Assembly (NCBI GenBank): GCA_045579195.1
Contig: JAZNLR010000140.1
Coordinates: forward strand, 1 to 7,302
Reading direction: 5' to 3'
DNA from: JAZNLR01 sp045579195
GTDB taxonomy: Bacteria; Bacillota; Clostridia; Christensenellales; CAMQZB01
DNA: 7,302 nt
The notes under the pieces are model-generated. The model was not told where the DNA came from and made no database searches. It saw nothing but the letters and a program-made list of their open reading frames with translations. Position 1 is the stretch's first letter, and each line of letters begins with the position of its first letter. This document shows positions 1 to 5,321 of the stretch, piece by piece. The position numbers and the translations under genes are program-made.

Positions 1-710
1 AAGGGACGGATGCGACCTTTTCGCTTGACGGAAGCTTGCGTGCGGAGGATGATGTTTTTTGTCTTTTGAAAGGGGATGGCGTCCGATATTCCGCTTCTGC
101 TTTTTCAACAGGCGAGGAAGGATTTTTTGTTCTTGAAGAAAAGATGGACGCTTTTGGTCGCGCTAAAAGCGTTTCCGTTGCAGAAACGGTGAAAAAAGAA
201 CTGCCGTTGCAGGCGGAAGAGAAAGCACCGTTGCAAGAGTTCGATCAAGCGGAAGAAAGTGAACAAATTTGCGACGATGCAGTCGCGAGCGAGAATTACT
301 TTGAAAAGGTTGTGGACGTTCTCAATGCGACAGATCCGCAAGAGGTGATCCGTGCGCTGAGTGAAGAGCAGGAGAAGGGCCCTTCATTTTATGAGAGTGT
401 TCGTCCGCAGCTTGATGACTTATTCTCGCGGTTTGAACGCGTTCCCACGTTGGAGTCGGTCGTGCCCGACAGCCGCTGGGTGCGGGTTGCCTATGACGAG
501 GGGGACGCGTCATACGTCGTCGGAGTGCTCAACTATGACGGGGTCCCTGCGTACGTTTGTTACGGAGTTCCTGCGGCATACGCAAGTGAGCCGCATCCTG
601 AGCTCGAGGGGTACTCCCAGTGGCTTCCTGAAGATCCCTCCGACCCTTACGGCGCGGGATACTTTGTGATGTTTCAGTCTGCAGAGACAGGGGAGACCGT
701 GACGGAATGA
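1..710 (+). CDS. Uncharacterised protein, 3' part of a gene cut by the window start
   Basis: The reading frame is already open at base 3 (first complete codon GGG) and runs to TGA at 708-710, so the gene almost certainly begins upstream. A TTG codon at 36 is available but has no ribosome binding site. The visible part is about 235 residues. The first ~65 residues look beta-rich. A Glu/Gln/Ala-rich linker of roughly 50 residues follows. The C-terminal ~110 residues form a compact block starting near FYESVRPQLDDLF and containing a SRWVRV strand, a YVVGVLNYDG strand, YVCYGVP, GYSQWLPEDP and GYFVMFQ. No signal peptide or membrane segment is visible. From memory, blocks of this type (CYGVP...QWLP...MYQ) end uncharacterised Clostridia proteins; I could not verify that. 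No function can be assigned. The gene converges on the minus-strand gene at 721, with only 10 bases between their stop codons and no visible terminator. Confidence 0.8.
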   Translation, partial: GTDATFSLDGSLRAEDDVFCLLKGDGVRYSASAFSTGEEGFFVLEEKMDAFGRAKSVSVAETVKKELPLQAEEKAPLQEFDQAEESEQICDDAVASENYFEKVVDVLNATDPQEVIRALSEEQEKGPSFYESVRPQLDDLFSRFERVPTLESVVPDSRWVRVAYDEGDASYVVGVLNYDGVPAYVCYGVPAAYASEPHPELEGYSQWLPEDPSDPYGAGYFVMFQSAETGETVTE

Positions 711-720
711 CCTCGCGCGT

Positions 721-1041
721 TTAGCTTTTATCAAAACGGAAAGAATCAGGGCGTTTGGCAAGGCGTTCGTCAATCTTTTTCGAGAGCGCATCGTGCTGTT
801 TCATGACGGCATAGATGCGGTTGTCAAAAGGAGAGCTTGCAGGCGCCCTTTCGTCTGTCTTTTGCGGTGAATCTGCACCTTTTTTGGGCTGCATTGCGGA
901 AAAGAGCTTGGAGAGAAGCTCGGGTGAAAAGGGAGAGGATTGCTCAATTCTTGTGGTGTTTTCCACGTTTTGCGTCCTCACAACCTGACTTTTTTCGGGA
1001 TTTGAAGAAAATGAGGAATTTTGTAAGGCAAACTTCTTCAT
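721..1041 (-). CDS. Small hydrophilic protein of unknown function
   Basis: A 106-residue frame on the minus strand starts at ATG (1041-1039) and ends at TAA (723-721). The start is supported by a perfect AAGGAG (forward bases 1048-1053) six bases upstream. The N-terminal two thirds are rich in Ser, Gln, Asn, Thr and Pro and look disordered. The C-terminal third (around DNRIYAVMKQHDALSKKIDE) could form one amphipathic helix. There is no cysteine, signal peptide or membrane segment. It matches no family I recognise. It is divergent from the lipoprotein gene, with overlapping promoter elements, and convergent with the gene to its left. The good ribosome binding site makes it a real gene rather than a shadow, but homologues are needed to confirm this. 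Confidence 0.7.
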   Translation of the reverse strand: MKKFALQNSSFSSNPEKSQVVRTQNVENTTRIEQSSPFSPELLSKLFSAMQPKKGADSPQKTDERAPASSPFDNRIYAVMKQHDALSKKIDERLAKRPDSFRFDKS

Positions 1042-1079
1042 ATAACGCTCCTTTTTTTTGAAATTTTGGGCAAAAATAT

Positions 1080-1108
1080 TTGATTATATTTCAATTATGT
1101 TATATAAT
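1080..1108 (+). promoter_or_regulatory. Sigma-A-type promoter of the lipoprotein gene
   Basis: TTGATT (1080-1085), a 17-base spacer and a perfect TATAAT (1103-1108). Transcription would start near 1115. AT-rich runs just upstream (AAAAATATT at 1072-1080) could act as an UP element. The predicted start site makes an ATG at 1117 effectively leaderless, which argues for the downstream TTG start at 1165. Confidence 0.75.
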
Positions 1109-1111
1109 ACT
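1083..1111 (-). promoter_or_regulatory. Possible promoter for the small minus-strand gene
   Basis: A perfect TATAAT reads leftward (forward bases 1088-1083), about 42 bases before the ATG at 1041. No convincing -35 lies 17 bases behind it (AGTATT at 1111-1106), so the assignment rests on the -10 alone. It overlaps the -35 of the rightward promoter. Confidence 0.35.
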
Positions 1112-1149
1112 AAAGTATGAATTCTCTTAGAATGGAAAATTTTAAGAGT

Positions 1150-1155
1150 AAGGAG
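1150..1155 (+). promoter_or_regulatory. Ribosome binding site that fixes the lipoprotein start at TTG 1165
   Basis: AAGGAG lies 9 bases before an in-frame TTG at 1165. The in-frame ATG codons at 1117 and 1132 lie upstream of this site and have no comparable site of their own. Confidence 0.8.
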
Positions 1156-1164
1156 AAAACGAAG

Positions 1165-2625
1165 TTGAAAAGAATACTCACTCTGTTGATTGCCGTTCTC
1201 ATGTTGATGTCTTTTTCCGCGTGCGGAAACAAGGGCGGCTATGACTTTGGCCCTGTTTCGGGCGGCGCATCCGCATCGGACAGCGTAACTGGCAACGGCA
1301 ACATGGTTGTCCAGAAAGGAAATTATCTGTACTTTATCAACGGATACGGCGATCGTACTTCGAAAGCCGCATTCGGTGATGTCATTCGGGGCGCGCTCGT
1401 TCGTTCGGATTTGGACGGATCGAACGTTGTCACCATCGTTCCTCGTGTTGTTGTCAATTCCTATGCGAAGGGCGGAATTTACATCTTTGGTGATTCCGTT
1501 TATTACACCAGCCCGAACGATGAAAAGAACAGCAGCGGCGAAGTTCAGACGTCTTATCAGGACTTTATGGTCACGAAGTTGGACGGAACCGGAACGAAGA
1601 AGCTGTTGACGACTGCAAACTCCACGTATGCATATCGTTTCTATGAAGTTGGCGGAGACGTTTACCTCGTTTACACTGCTTCGAACGGTGCGATCTGCTC
1701 GTTGAATTGCACGAAGCCGGCAGGCGTTAAGGTTCTTGCAAGCTCGTTCAGTGGCTCTGCTGTCTATGCAGATGAGTGCGTGTTCTACACGAGAAGCGTT
1801 TATATCGACAAGGACAAGGGTATCACCGAGACCTATAACGAGGTTTATGCGGTCGTTCCGAACGCTGCAGAAGTTGGAACGAAGGCAGACACCGAGGATT
1901 ACGTTGATTACGGAACGAAGCTCTTCGACGGCTTGACCACGGTTGGCGACAGCAAGATCAAGTTTATGTACACCTTGAAGAATATCGTTGACGGAAGACT
2001 GTTCTATACGAAGGTTGACAGCAAGGCAACCAAGACGGATGCGCTCTGCTCTGTTTCGGTTTCCGGAACGACCCTCGGAACGGAGATCGTTCATTCCTAT
2101 AACTCCGCAAACGTCACCGGATACCTCCCGTATGTTTACGACGGCGACAAGGTCGGTTTGATCGCACTGTACGGCGGAGAGACCGTGTTCCTTCCCCAGT
2201 TCGTTCAGAATGCTGAAGGCGATCTCGACAACCTCGATGAGCGCGTTTACCTTGCTTCCACCGAGCTCGTGATGATCGCTGTTCGCGATGGATACTTGTA
2301 TTACTCTGCAACCGGAACCACCGGACACAACCTCTATCGCATGGAGATCGAGAATGCAATCAAGACCGGCGATGATTACCAGGCCGGTGAAAAGCTTCTT
2401 TTCAACCCCGCGGTTGAGGCTGAGGAAGAAGGTGAGAAGGATGTTGCTGAATTCTATGACGAGTTCAGAGTCAATTGGCTTGATCCTGTCTTCTTGGATG
2501 GCAAGTTCTTCTACTTGCGCGCAACCGGTGATTATGCAAGCTATGTCTTTGCGTATGATTTCGAAACCGAAGAAACCGTTCGTTATGCAATCGTTGATGC
2601 TGACGATGAGCCGGATGCTGAATAA
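1165..2625 (+). CDS. Predicted lipoprotein with DUF5050-like beta-propeller repeats
   Basis: From the TTG at 1165 the product is 486 residues. It begins with a classic short signal peptide: MKR, a hydrophobic stretch rich in Leu/Met/Ile/Val, then SFSAC with Cys20 as the likely lipidated residue. The -3 residue is Phe, which is slightly unusual for a lipobox. A Gly/Ser/Ala-rich linker follows. Then come repeated units that pair a strand such as NYLYFIN or SVYYTS with a turn such as VRSDLDGSN or VTKLDGTGT. This is the pattern of DUF5050-type propeller repeats in clostridial surface proteins. The C-terminus is acidic. It is expected to sit on the outer face of the cytoplasmic membrane; its ligand is unknown. 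A strong promoter, a strong terminator and highly selective codon use suggest high expression. It appears monocistronic. Family assignment is fairly sure; function is unknown. Confidence 0.85.
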   Translation: MKRILTLLIAVLMLMSFSACGNKGGYDFGPVSGGASASDSVTGNGNMVVQKGNYLYFINGYGDRTSKAAFGDVIRGALVRSDLDGSNVVTIVPRVVVNSYAKGGIYIFGDSVYYTSPNDEKNSSGEVQTSYQDFMVTKLDGTGTKKLLTTANSTYAYRFYEVGGDVYLVYTASNGAICSLNCTKPAGVKVLASSFSGSAVYADECVFYTRSVYIDKDKGITETYNEVYAVVPNAAEVGTKADTEDYVDYGTKLFDGLTTVGDSKIKFMYTLKNIVDGRLFYTKVDSKATKTDALCSVSVSGTTLGTEIVHSYNSANVTGYLPYVYDGDKVGLIALYGGETVFLPQFVQNAEGDLDNLDERVYLASTELVMIAVRDGYLYYSATGTTGHNLYRMEIENAIKTGDDYQAGEKLLFNPAVEAEEEGEKDVAEFYDEFRVNWLDPVFLDGKFFYLRATGDYASYVFAYDFETEETVRYAIVDADDEPDAE

Positions 2626-2639
2626 AATTTAGCCTTTTT

Positions 2640-2675
2640 AAAGCGACGTTCCAAAGAGTGGAGCGTCGCTTTTTT
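2640..2675 (+). terminator. Intrinsic terminator after the lipoprotein gene
   Basis: A 13-bp stem with one G-U pair (2640-2652 with 2660-2672), core GCGACG/CGTCGC, a 7-base loop and a T-run ending at 2675. It lies 15 bases after the stop codon. Confidence 0.92.
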
Positions 2676-2686
2676 CTCTCTTTTTG

Positions 2687-2776
2687 CATTCTTTTTGAAA
2701 AGTTCAACACAATGTGAAAATAGAGTTCGCAAGAGAAAATCCGTTTATTTTTGCACGTATTTTTCAAAAAAGAATG
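2687..2776. repeat. Imperfect long inverted repeat in an AT-rich spacer
   Basis: CATTCTTTTTGAAAA (2687-2701) is matched by its reverse complement at 2761-2776, with one extra A in the right arm. The arms are 59 bases apart. The region is very AT-rich, so part of the match could be chance. It lies between the lipoprotein terminator and the next promoter. Confidence 0.5.
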
Positions 2777-2812
2777 AAAAATGCAAGAAATTTCAGAAAA
2801 AACAGTAAAAAA
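2766..2812. other. Helically phased A-tracts (predicted curved DNA / UP element)
   Basis: Five A-runs lie at 2766-2771, 2777-2781, 2788-2790, 2797-2802 and 2807-2812. Their centres are about 10, 10, 10 and 10 bases apart (10.5, 10, 10.5, 10). This is the spacing that produces intrinsic DNA curvature. The last two runs fall at about -39 to -54 relative to the predicted start site, where an UP element would bind the RNA polymerase alpha subunits. Confidence 0.65.
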
Positions 2813-2815
2813 TAG

Positions 2816-2844
2816 TTTACAAAAGCACTGCGAATCTCTATAAT
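2816..2844 (+). promoter_or_regulatory. Strong sigma-A-type promoter of the zinc-ribbon gene and veg
   Basis: TTTACA (2816-2821), exactly 17 bases, then TATAAT (2839-2844). Transcription would start near 2851, just ahead of the AAGGAG at 2861-2866. No terminator lies between the zinc-ribbon gene and veg, so one transcript probably carries both. Confidence 0.88.
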
Positions 2845-2872
2845 ATCAATGATTTTAGATAAGGAGACTTTT

Positions 2873-3340
2873 ATGAGCAAATATATCAAATGTCCGCGTT
2901 GTGACCTCAATTACATTTTGGAAAGCCAAAAGATGTGTGACGTCTGCAAGGCGGAATTGAAGCTTGCACCCGACATTTACAGTGAAGAAGACGAGGATAT
3001 GATCCTCTGTCCGATCTGCAAAGTCAATCACATCTTCCCGGATGAAGAGATGTGCTCCACCTGCCGCGAAGAGGCGTCTGAGCTCGAGAGAGACATCTCG
3101 GAGGACGATGACAATTGGAGAGCATACCTCGATGATGACAAAGAGGTGATGGAGGAGGATAGCGCAATGGCATCTCTCAACCAGCTCCAGGAAGATGAGG
3201 CGGAAGAGTTCTTTGACGATGAGGAGAAGTCTGAATTCGAAAAGGGCGTCGACCGTGAGTATGATGACTTTGACGACTTCGAAGACCTCGACGATGAGGA
3301 TGACGAAGACGAGGATGACGAGGAAGAAGACGAAGAATAA
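2873..3340 (+). CDS. Small protein with two tandem zinc-ribbon knuckles and a highly acidic tail
   Basis: The start is ATG 2873, six bases after AAGGAG (2861-2866). The in-frame ATG at 2849 is rejected because it precedes both that site and the predicted transcription start. The product is 155 residues. The N-terminal 65 residues hold two copies of the same module: CPRC (7-10) and CDVC (22-25), then CPIC (46-49) and CSTC (61-64). Both have exactly 11 residues between the CxxC pairs, so each can bind one zinc ion. From residue ~66 on, the protein is dominated by Asp and Glu, and the last ~25 residues are nearly all acidic. No signal peptide or membrane segment is present, so it should be cytosolic. 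I do not recognise a named family. The combination suggests a protein that binds a basic or nucleic-acid-binding partner, by analogy with acidic tails such as that of RNA polymerase delta; this is inference. It probably shares a transcript with veg, 52 bases downstream. Confidence 0.9.
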   Translation: MSKYIKCPRCDLNYILESQKMCDVCKAELKLAPDIYSEEDEDMILCPICKVNHIFPDEEMCSTCREEASELERDISEDDDNWRAYLDDDKEVMEEDSAMASLNQLQEDEAEEFFDDEEKSEFEKGVDREYDDFDDFEDLDDEDDEDEDDEEEDEE

Positions 3341-3361
3341 TCTTTCTCCGCATTGGGAACA

Positions 3362-3394
3362 ATAGAGGAAAATCGAAAAAGGATGGCCCTCTAT
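3362..3394 (+). promoter_or_regulatory. Possible hairpin over the veg translation start
   Basis: ATAGAGG (3362-3368) is perfectly complementary to CCTCTAT (3388-3394). The right arm includes the first two bases of the veg ATG, and the purine-rich ribosome binding site (AAAAAGGA, 3376-3383) lies in the loop. The stem is only 7 bp with a 19-base loop, so it would be weak. Confidence 0.35.
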
Positions 3395-3623
3395 GAGAAA
3401 CTGTAACGTAGGAATTGGTTCTATTCGCGATCGCCTTGCCAAGCTCAAGGGGACGGACGTCACGTTGCGCGTCCATAACGGAAGGAATCGATATAGCTCG
3501 ATTCGTTGTAAAATCGAAGACGTTTATCCCGCTGTGTTTACAGCGCGGCGAGAGGATACGTTGGATCTCGTCACATATGCGTATAGCGCTGTTGTCTGCG
3601 GTGACGTTTCGTTTGCAGGATGA
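3393..3623 (+). CDS. veg: Veg family protein
   Basis: The product is 76 residues from ATG 3393 to TGA 3621-3623. It fits the Veg (DUF1021) family: an N-terminal SIRDRLAKLKG segment, a TLRVHNGRNR strand-turn with basic residues, then EDVYPAVF and a closing VTYAYSAVVCGDV, matching the SYSYADI region remembered from Bacillus subtilis Veg (86 residues). It is slightly shorter because it lacks the C-terminal extension. Veg is a small cytosolic protein with an Sm-like beta fold; in B. subtilis it has been linked to biofilm gene expression. The ribosome binding site (AAAAAGGA) is moderate and may be masked by a short hairpin. It is the second gene of a probable two-gene transcript with the zinc-ribbon protein, and a terminator follows directly. 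veg beside a DUF3794 gene and ispE is the expected clostridial order. Confidence 0.93.
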   Translation: MRNCNVGIGSIRDRLAKLKGTDVTLRVHNGRNRYSSIRCKIEDVYPAVFTARREDTLDLVTYAYSAVVCGDVSFAG

Positions 3624-3626
3624 TTG

Positions 3627-3659
3627 AAAAGCTGTCGGCTGAATGTCGACGGCTTTTTT
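3627..3659 (+). terminator. Intrinsic terminator after veg
   Basis: GCTGTCG (3631-3637) pairs with CGACGGC (3647-3653), with one G-U pair, flanked by AAAA/TTTT. The loop is 9 bases and six T's follow (3654-3659). It separates the vegetative veg transcript from the sporulation gene downstream. Confidence 0.88.
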
Positions 3660-3679
3660 ATGCAAAAAGATGGTGAAGG

Positions 3680-3708
3680 GCATATTCCTTCATGGAGGCT
3701 CATATTGT
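3680..3708 (+). promoter_or_regulatory. Candidate sigma-E promoter of sipL
   Basis: GCATATT (3680-3686) fits the remembered sigma-E -35 (kmATAww). After 14 bases, CATATTGT (3701-3708) matches the -10 CATACAAT at 5 of 8 positions, including the CATA core. No good sigma-A promoter is visible in this gap. The start would fall near 3715, shortly before AAGGAG at 3729-3734. A mother-cell sigma factor fits the job of the gene. Confidence 0.6.
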
Positions 3709-3744
3709 ATAACTGACTTAAAAATCATAAGGAGAAAGTACGAT

Positions 3745-5262
3745 ATGCAGCCTGTTTTCAACGTTTTCCAAACGGATTGTCAAACACAAACACAAACGCA
3801 AACCGCCGTCGAATGCCGTATGATGGCGTCGGGGAGCGCATCCATTGCCAAAATTCTCGACGTTTCGGCAAAGAGCGAAATCACGGGGTTTGAGCGCGTC
3901 GGGGATGAGCTGCAGTTTAGCGGTCGGTGCAATTTTTACGCACTTTACCTGACGGATGATGGTAAGGTCGCCGCGTTTGATTACGGCGTGCAGTTCAGCG
4001 ATGTCACGCCCCTTGCAGATGGGGAGAGGATTACAGACGTCTTTTCGGACGTTGAAGACGTTGAGGTCGTGAGCGCGCAGGGAAGTGAACTTATCTGTGC
4101 GGCGGTTTTGAAAGTGACCCGTGTTTCTTCCTGCGAGGAAGAGGTACGGTATCTTGCAGAAGCTGACGTCTCATCAATGATGGTGAGAGAGGCCGCTTTT
4201 GACGTTCCGAAAACGATCGTTTCAAAGGTGAGTGAATTTGCTCTTCAAGAAGACGTTGAAATTGAAGGAGTTGTCGAGCGAATTTTGAGTGCTTCCGCAA
4301 CGCTTATTGTCAAGGAGTGCACGTGTGGCTTAGATTGCATTGTTGTGGAAGGGGAGCTCGTCACGCCCATCGTCTTTTCTTCGGAAGATGGAACGAAAAT
4401 TTCTTGTGTGAATGTTCTAACGCCCTTCCGTCAGGAAATTGAAGCAGAAGGAAGCCAAATTCAATTTTCCTGTCTTGCGCGCGGAGACGTGAAATCCGTT
4501 AGAGTCAATGCTCTCGTGGATGAAAGTAAGGGGAATTCTCATCTGCAGATTGATTATGCATTGCGCCTTGTTGCGCGTGCGATCAGCGTTTCAAATATCG
4601 TTGCAATCAAGGATGCATTTTCGGTTGACAAAGAACTTGAAACTTCTCAAAAGAGTCTTTCTCTGCAGTCTTTACGGGGCGTTTTGCGCTCGGTTGAGGA
4701 ACTTTCCGGCATCACGAACTTGGAAGATAATCAGCCGAAAGTAGAGGGGATTCTATGCGCTGTCGGGAATCGTGCGAATATCGTGAAAATGGCGTGTGAA
4801 GAAGGCTTCGTGACGGTGGAAGGTATTGCATCCAGCACGGTGATCTATCGCGCGGAAGAGGGGCTCTCATCCGCCCAGATCGAGCTTCCGTTTTCCGCGG
4901 TTTTGAAGAACGAACGCATTCGGAAGGGGGATGAAGCGCGCGGAAATATTGCGGTTTTGTCAGTTTTGCCAAAGAGTAAGCTCCCTGATGAAATCGAAGT
5001 GGAAATGCGTCTTCAGCTGACGGTCACGTGCTTTGGGAAAGAGCAGATGACATGCATTTGTGACCTTATCGAAGGGGAGGAAAAGAAAGACGTCGGAAGC
5101 GGAATTTCCGTTTACTTCCCCGAGGCAGGCGAAGGACTTTGGGAGATTGCGAAACGATTAAACGTTCTTCCTGAGGCAATCCTTTCGGAAAATGACGTCA
5201 CCTTCCCTCTTTCGGGAGAGGAAAAGATCGTCGTTTACCGCCAATGTGTTGTGAAAGCTTAA
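3745..5262 (+). CDS. sipL: SipL-like spore morphogenesis protein (three SPOCS/DUF3794 repeats plus LysM)
   Basis: The start is ATG 3745, ten bases after AAGGAG (3729-3734). The frame stays open back to an ATG at 3643, but that lies inside the veg terminator and is rejected. The product is 505 residues with no signal peptide. Three DUF3794/SPOCS-like units are visible: residues ~20-150 (LQFSGRCNFYALYLTDDGK), ~165-300 (VEIEGVVERILSASATLIV) and ~330-430 (KVEGILCAVGNRANIV, TVIYRAEEG). A C-terminal LysM domain covers ~455-500 (FPEAGEGLWEIAKRLNVLPEAIL). This architecture and length match Clostridioides difficile SipL, a mother-cell protein whose LysM domain contacts SpoIVA and anchors the coat to the forespore; B. 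subtilis SpoVID has a related role. The neighbours veg, ispE and spoIIR agree. A (Gln-Thr)4 run at residues 13-20 is unusual. No terminator follows, so some transcripts may continue into ispE. Confidence 0.87.
   Translation: MQPVFNVFQTDCQTQTQTQTAVECRMMASGSASIAKILDVSAKSEITGFERVGDELQFSGRCNFYALYLTDDGKVAAFDYGVQFSDVTPLADGERITDVFSDVEDVEVVSAQGSELICAAVLKVTRVSSCEEEVRYLAEADVSSMMVREAAFDVPKTIVSKVSEFALQEDVEIEGVVERILSASATLIVKECTCGLDCIVVEGELVTPIVFSSEDGTKISCVNVLTPFRQEIEAEGSQIQFSCLARGDVKSVRVNALVDESKGNSHLQIDYALRLVARAISVSNIVAIKDAFSVDKELETSQKSLSLQSLRGVLRSVEELSGITNLEDNQPKVEGILCAVGNRANIVKMACEEGFVTVEGIASSTVIYRAEEGLSSAQIELPFSAVLKNERIRKGDEARGNIAVLSVLPKSKLPDEIEVEMRLQLTVTCFGKEQMTCICDLIEGEEKKDVGSGISVYFPEAGEGLWEIAKRLNVLPEAILSENDVTFPLSGEEKIVVYRQCVVKA
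3781..3804 (+). repeat. Four tandem copies of a 6-base unit, CAAACN, inside sipL
   Basis: Four consecutive CAAAC(A/A/G/C) units encode Gln-Thr four times. Because the unit is 6 bases, changes in copy number would keep the reading frame and only change the length of the Gln-Thr run. Confidence 0.85.
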
Positions 5263-5269
5263 AATCCTC

Positions 5270-5298
5270 TTGTCAAACACCGAAAATCATTGTATAAT
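5270..5298 (+). promoter_or_regulatory. Sigma-A-type promoter of ispE
   Basis: TTGTCA (5270-5275, 5 of 6 consensus bases), exactly 17 bases, then a perfect TATAAT (5293-5298). Transcription would begin near 5305, leaving a leader of only about 17 bases. It begins 8 bases after the sipL stop codon and would uncouple ispE from sporulation control. Confidence 0.85.
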
Positions 5299-5318
5299 AA
5301 AGAAAAAATTCTCGGTGT
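5277..5318. repeat. Inverted repeat flanking the ispE -10 box
   Basis: ACACCGA (5277-5283) and TCGGTGT (5312-5318) are perfect reverse complements. They are centred on the end of the -10 box (about 5297.5), with 28 bases between them. The right arm covers the only purine-rich candidate for a ribosome binding site of ispE. Confidence 0.5.
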
Positions 5319-5321
5319 GAT

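Noticed and set aside
1084..2328. A 414-codon open frame on the minus strand
   Set aside because: It is antisense to the lipoprotein gene in exact codon register and is explained by the absence of TTA, CTA and TCA codons in that gene. It has no ribosome binding site and its product looks like reversed coding sequence.
2849..2872. Upstream ATG for the zinc-ribbon gene
   Set aside because: It overlaps the predicted transcription start and the ribosome binding site lies after it.
2855..3463. A 202-codon minus-strand open frame rich in Val, Leu, Ile and Phe
   Set aside because: It is the complement of the acidic zinc-ribbon gene: GAN codons read backwards give hydrophobic residues. It resembles a membrane protein only for that reason.
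3708..3713. TATAAC as a sigma-A -10 box for sipL
   Set aside because: No -35-like hexamer lies at 16-18 bases; the sigma-E-type pair fits better.
3643..3744. Upstream in-frame extension of sipL (ATG 3643)
   Set aside because: It begins inside the veg terminator hairpin, lacks a ribosome binding site and precedes the likely promoter. ATG 3745 has AAGGAG.
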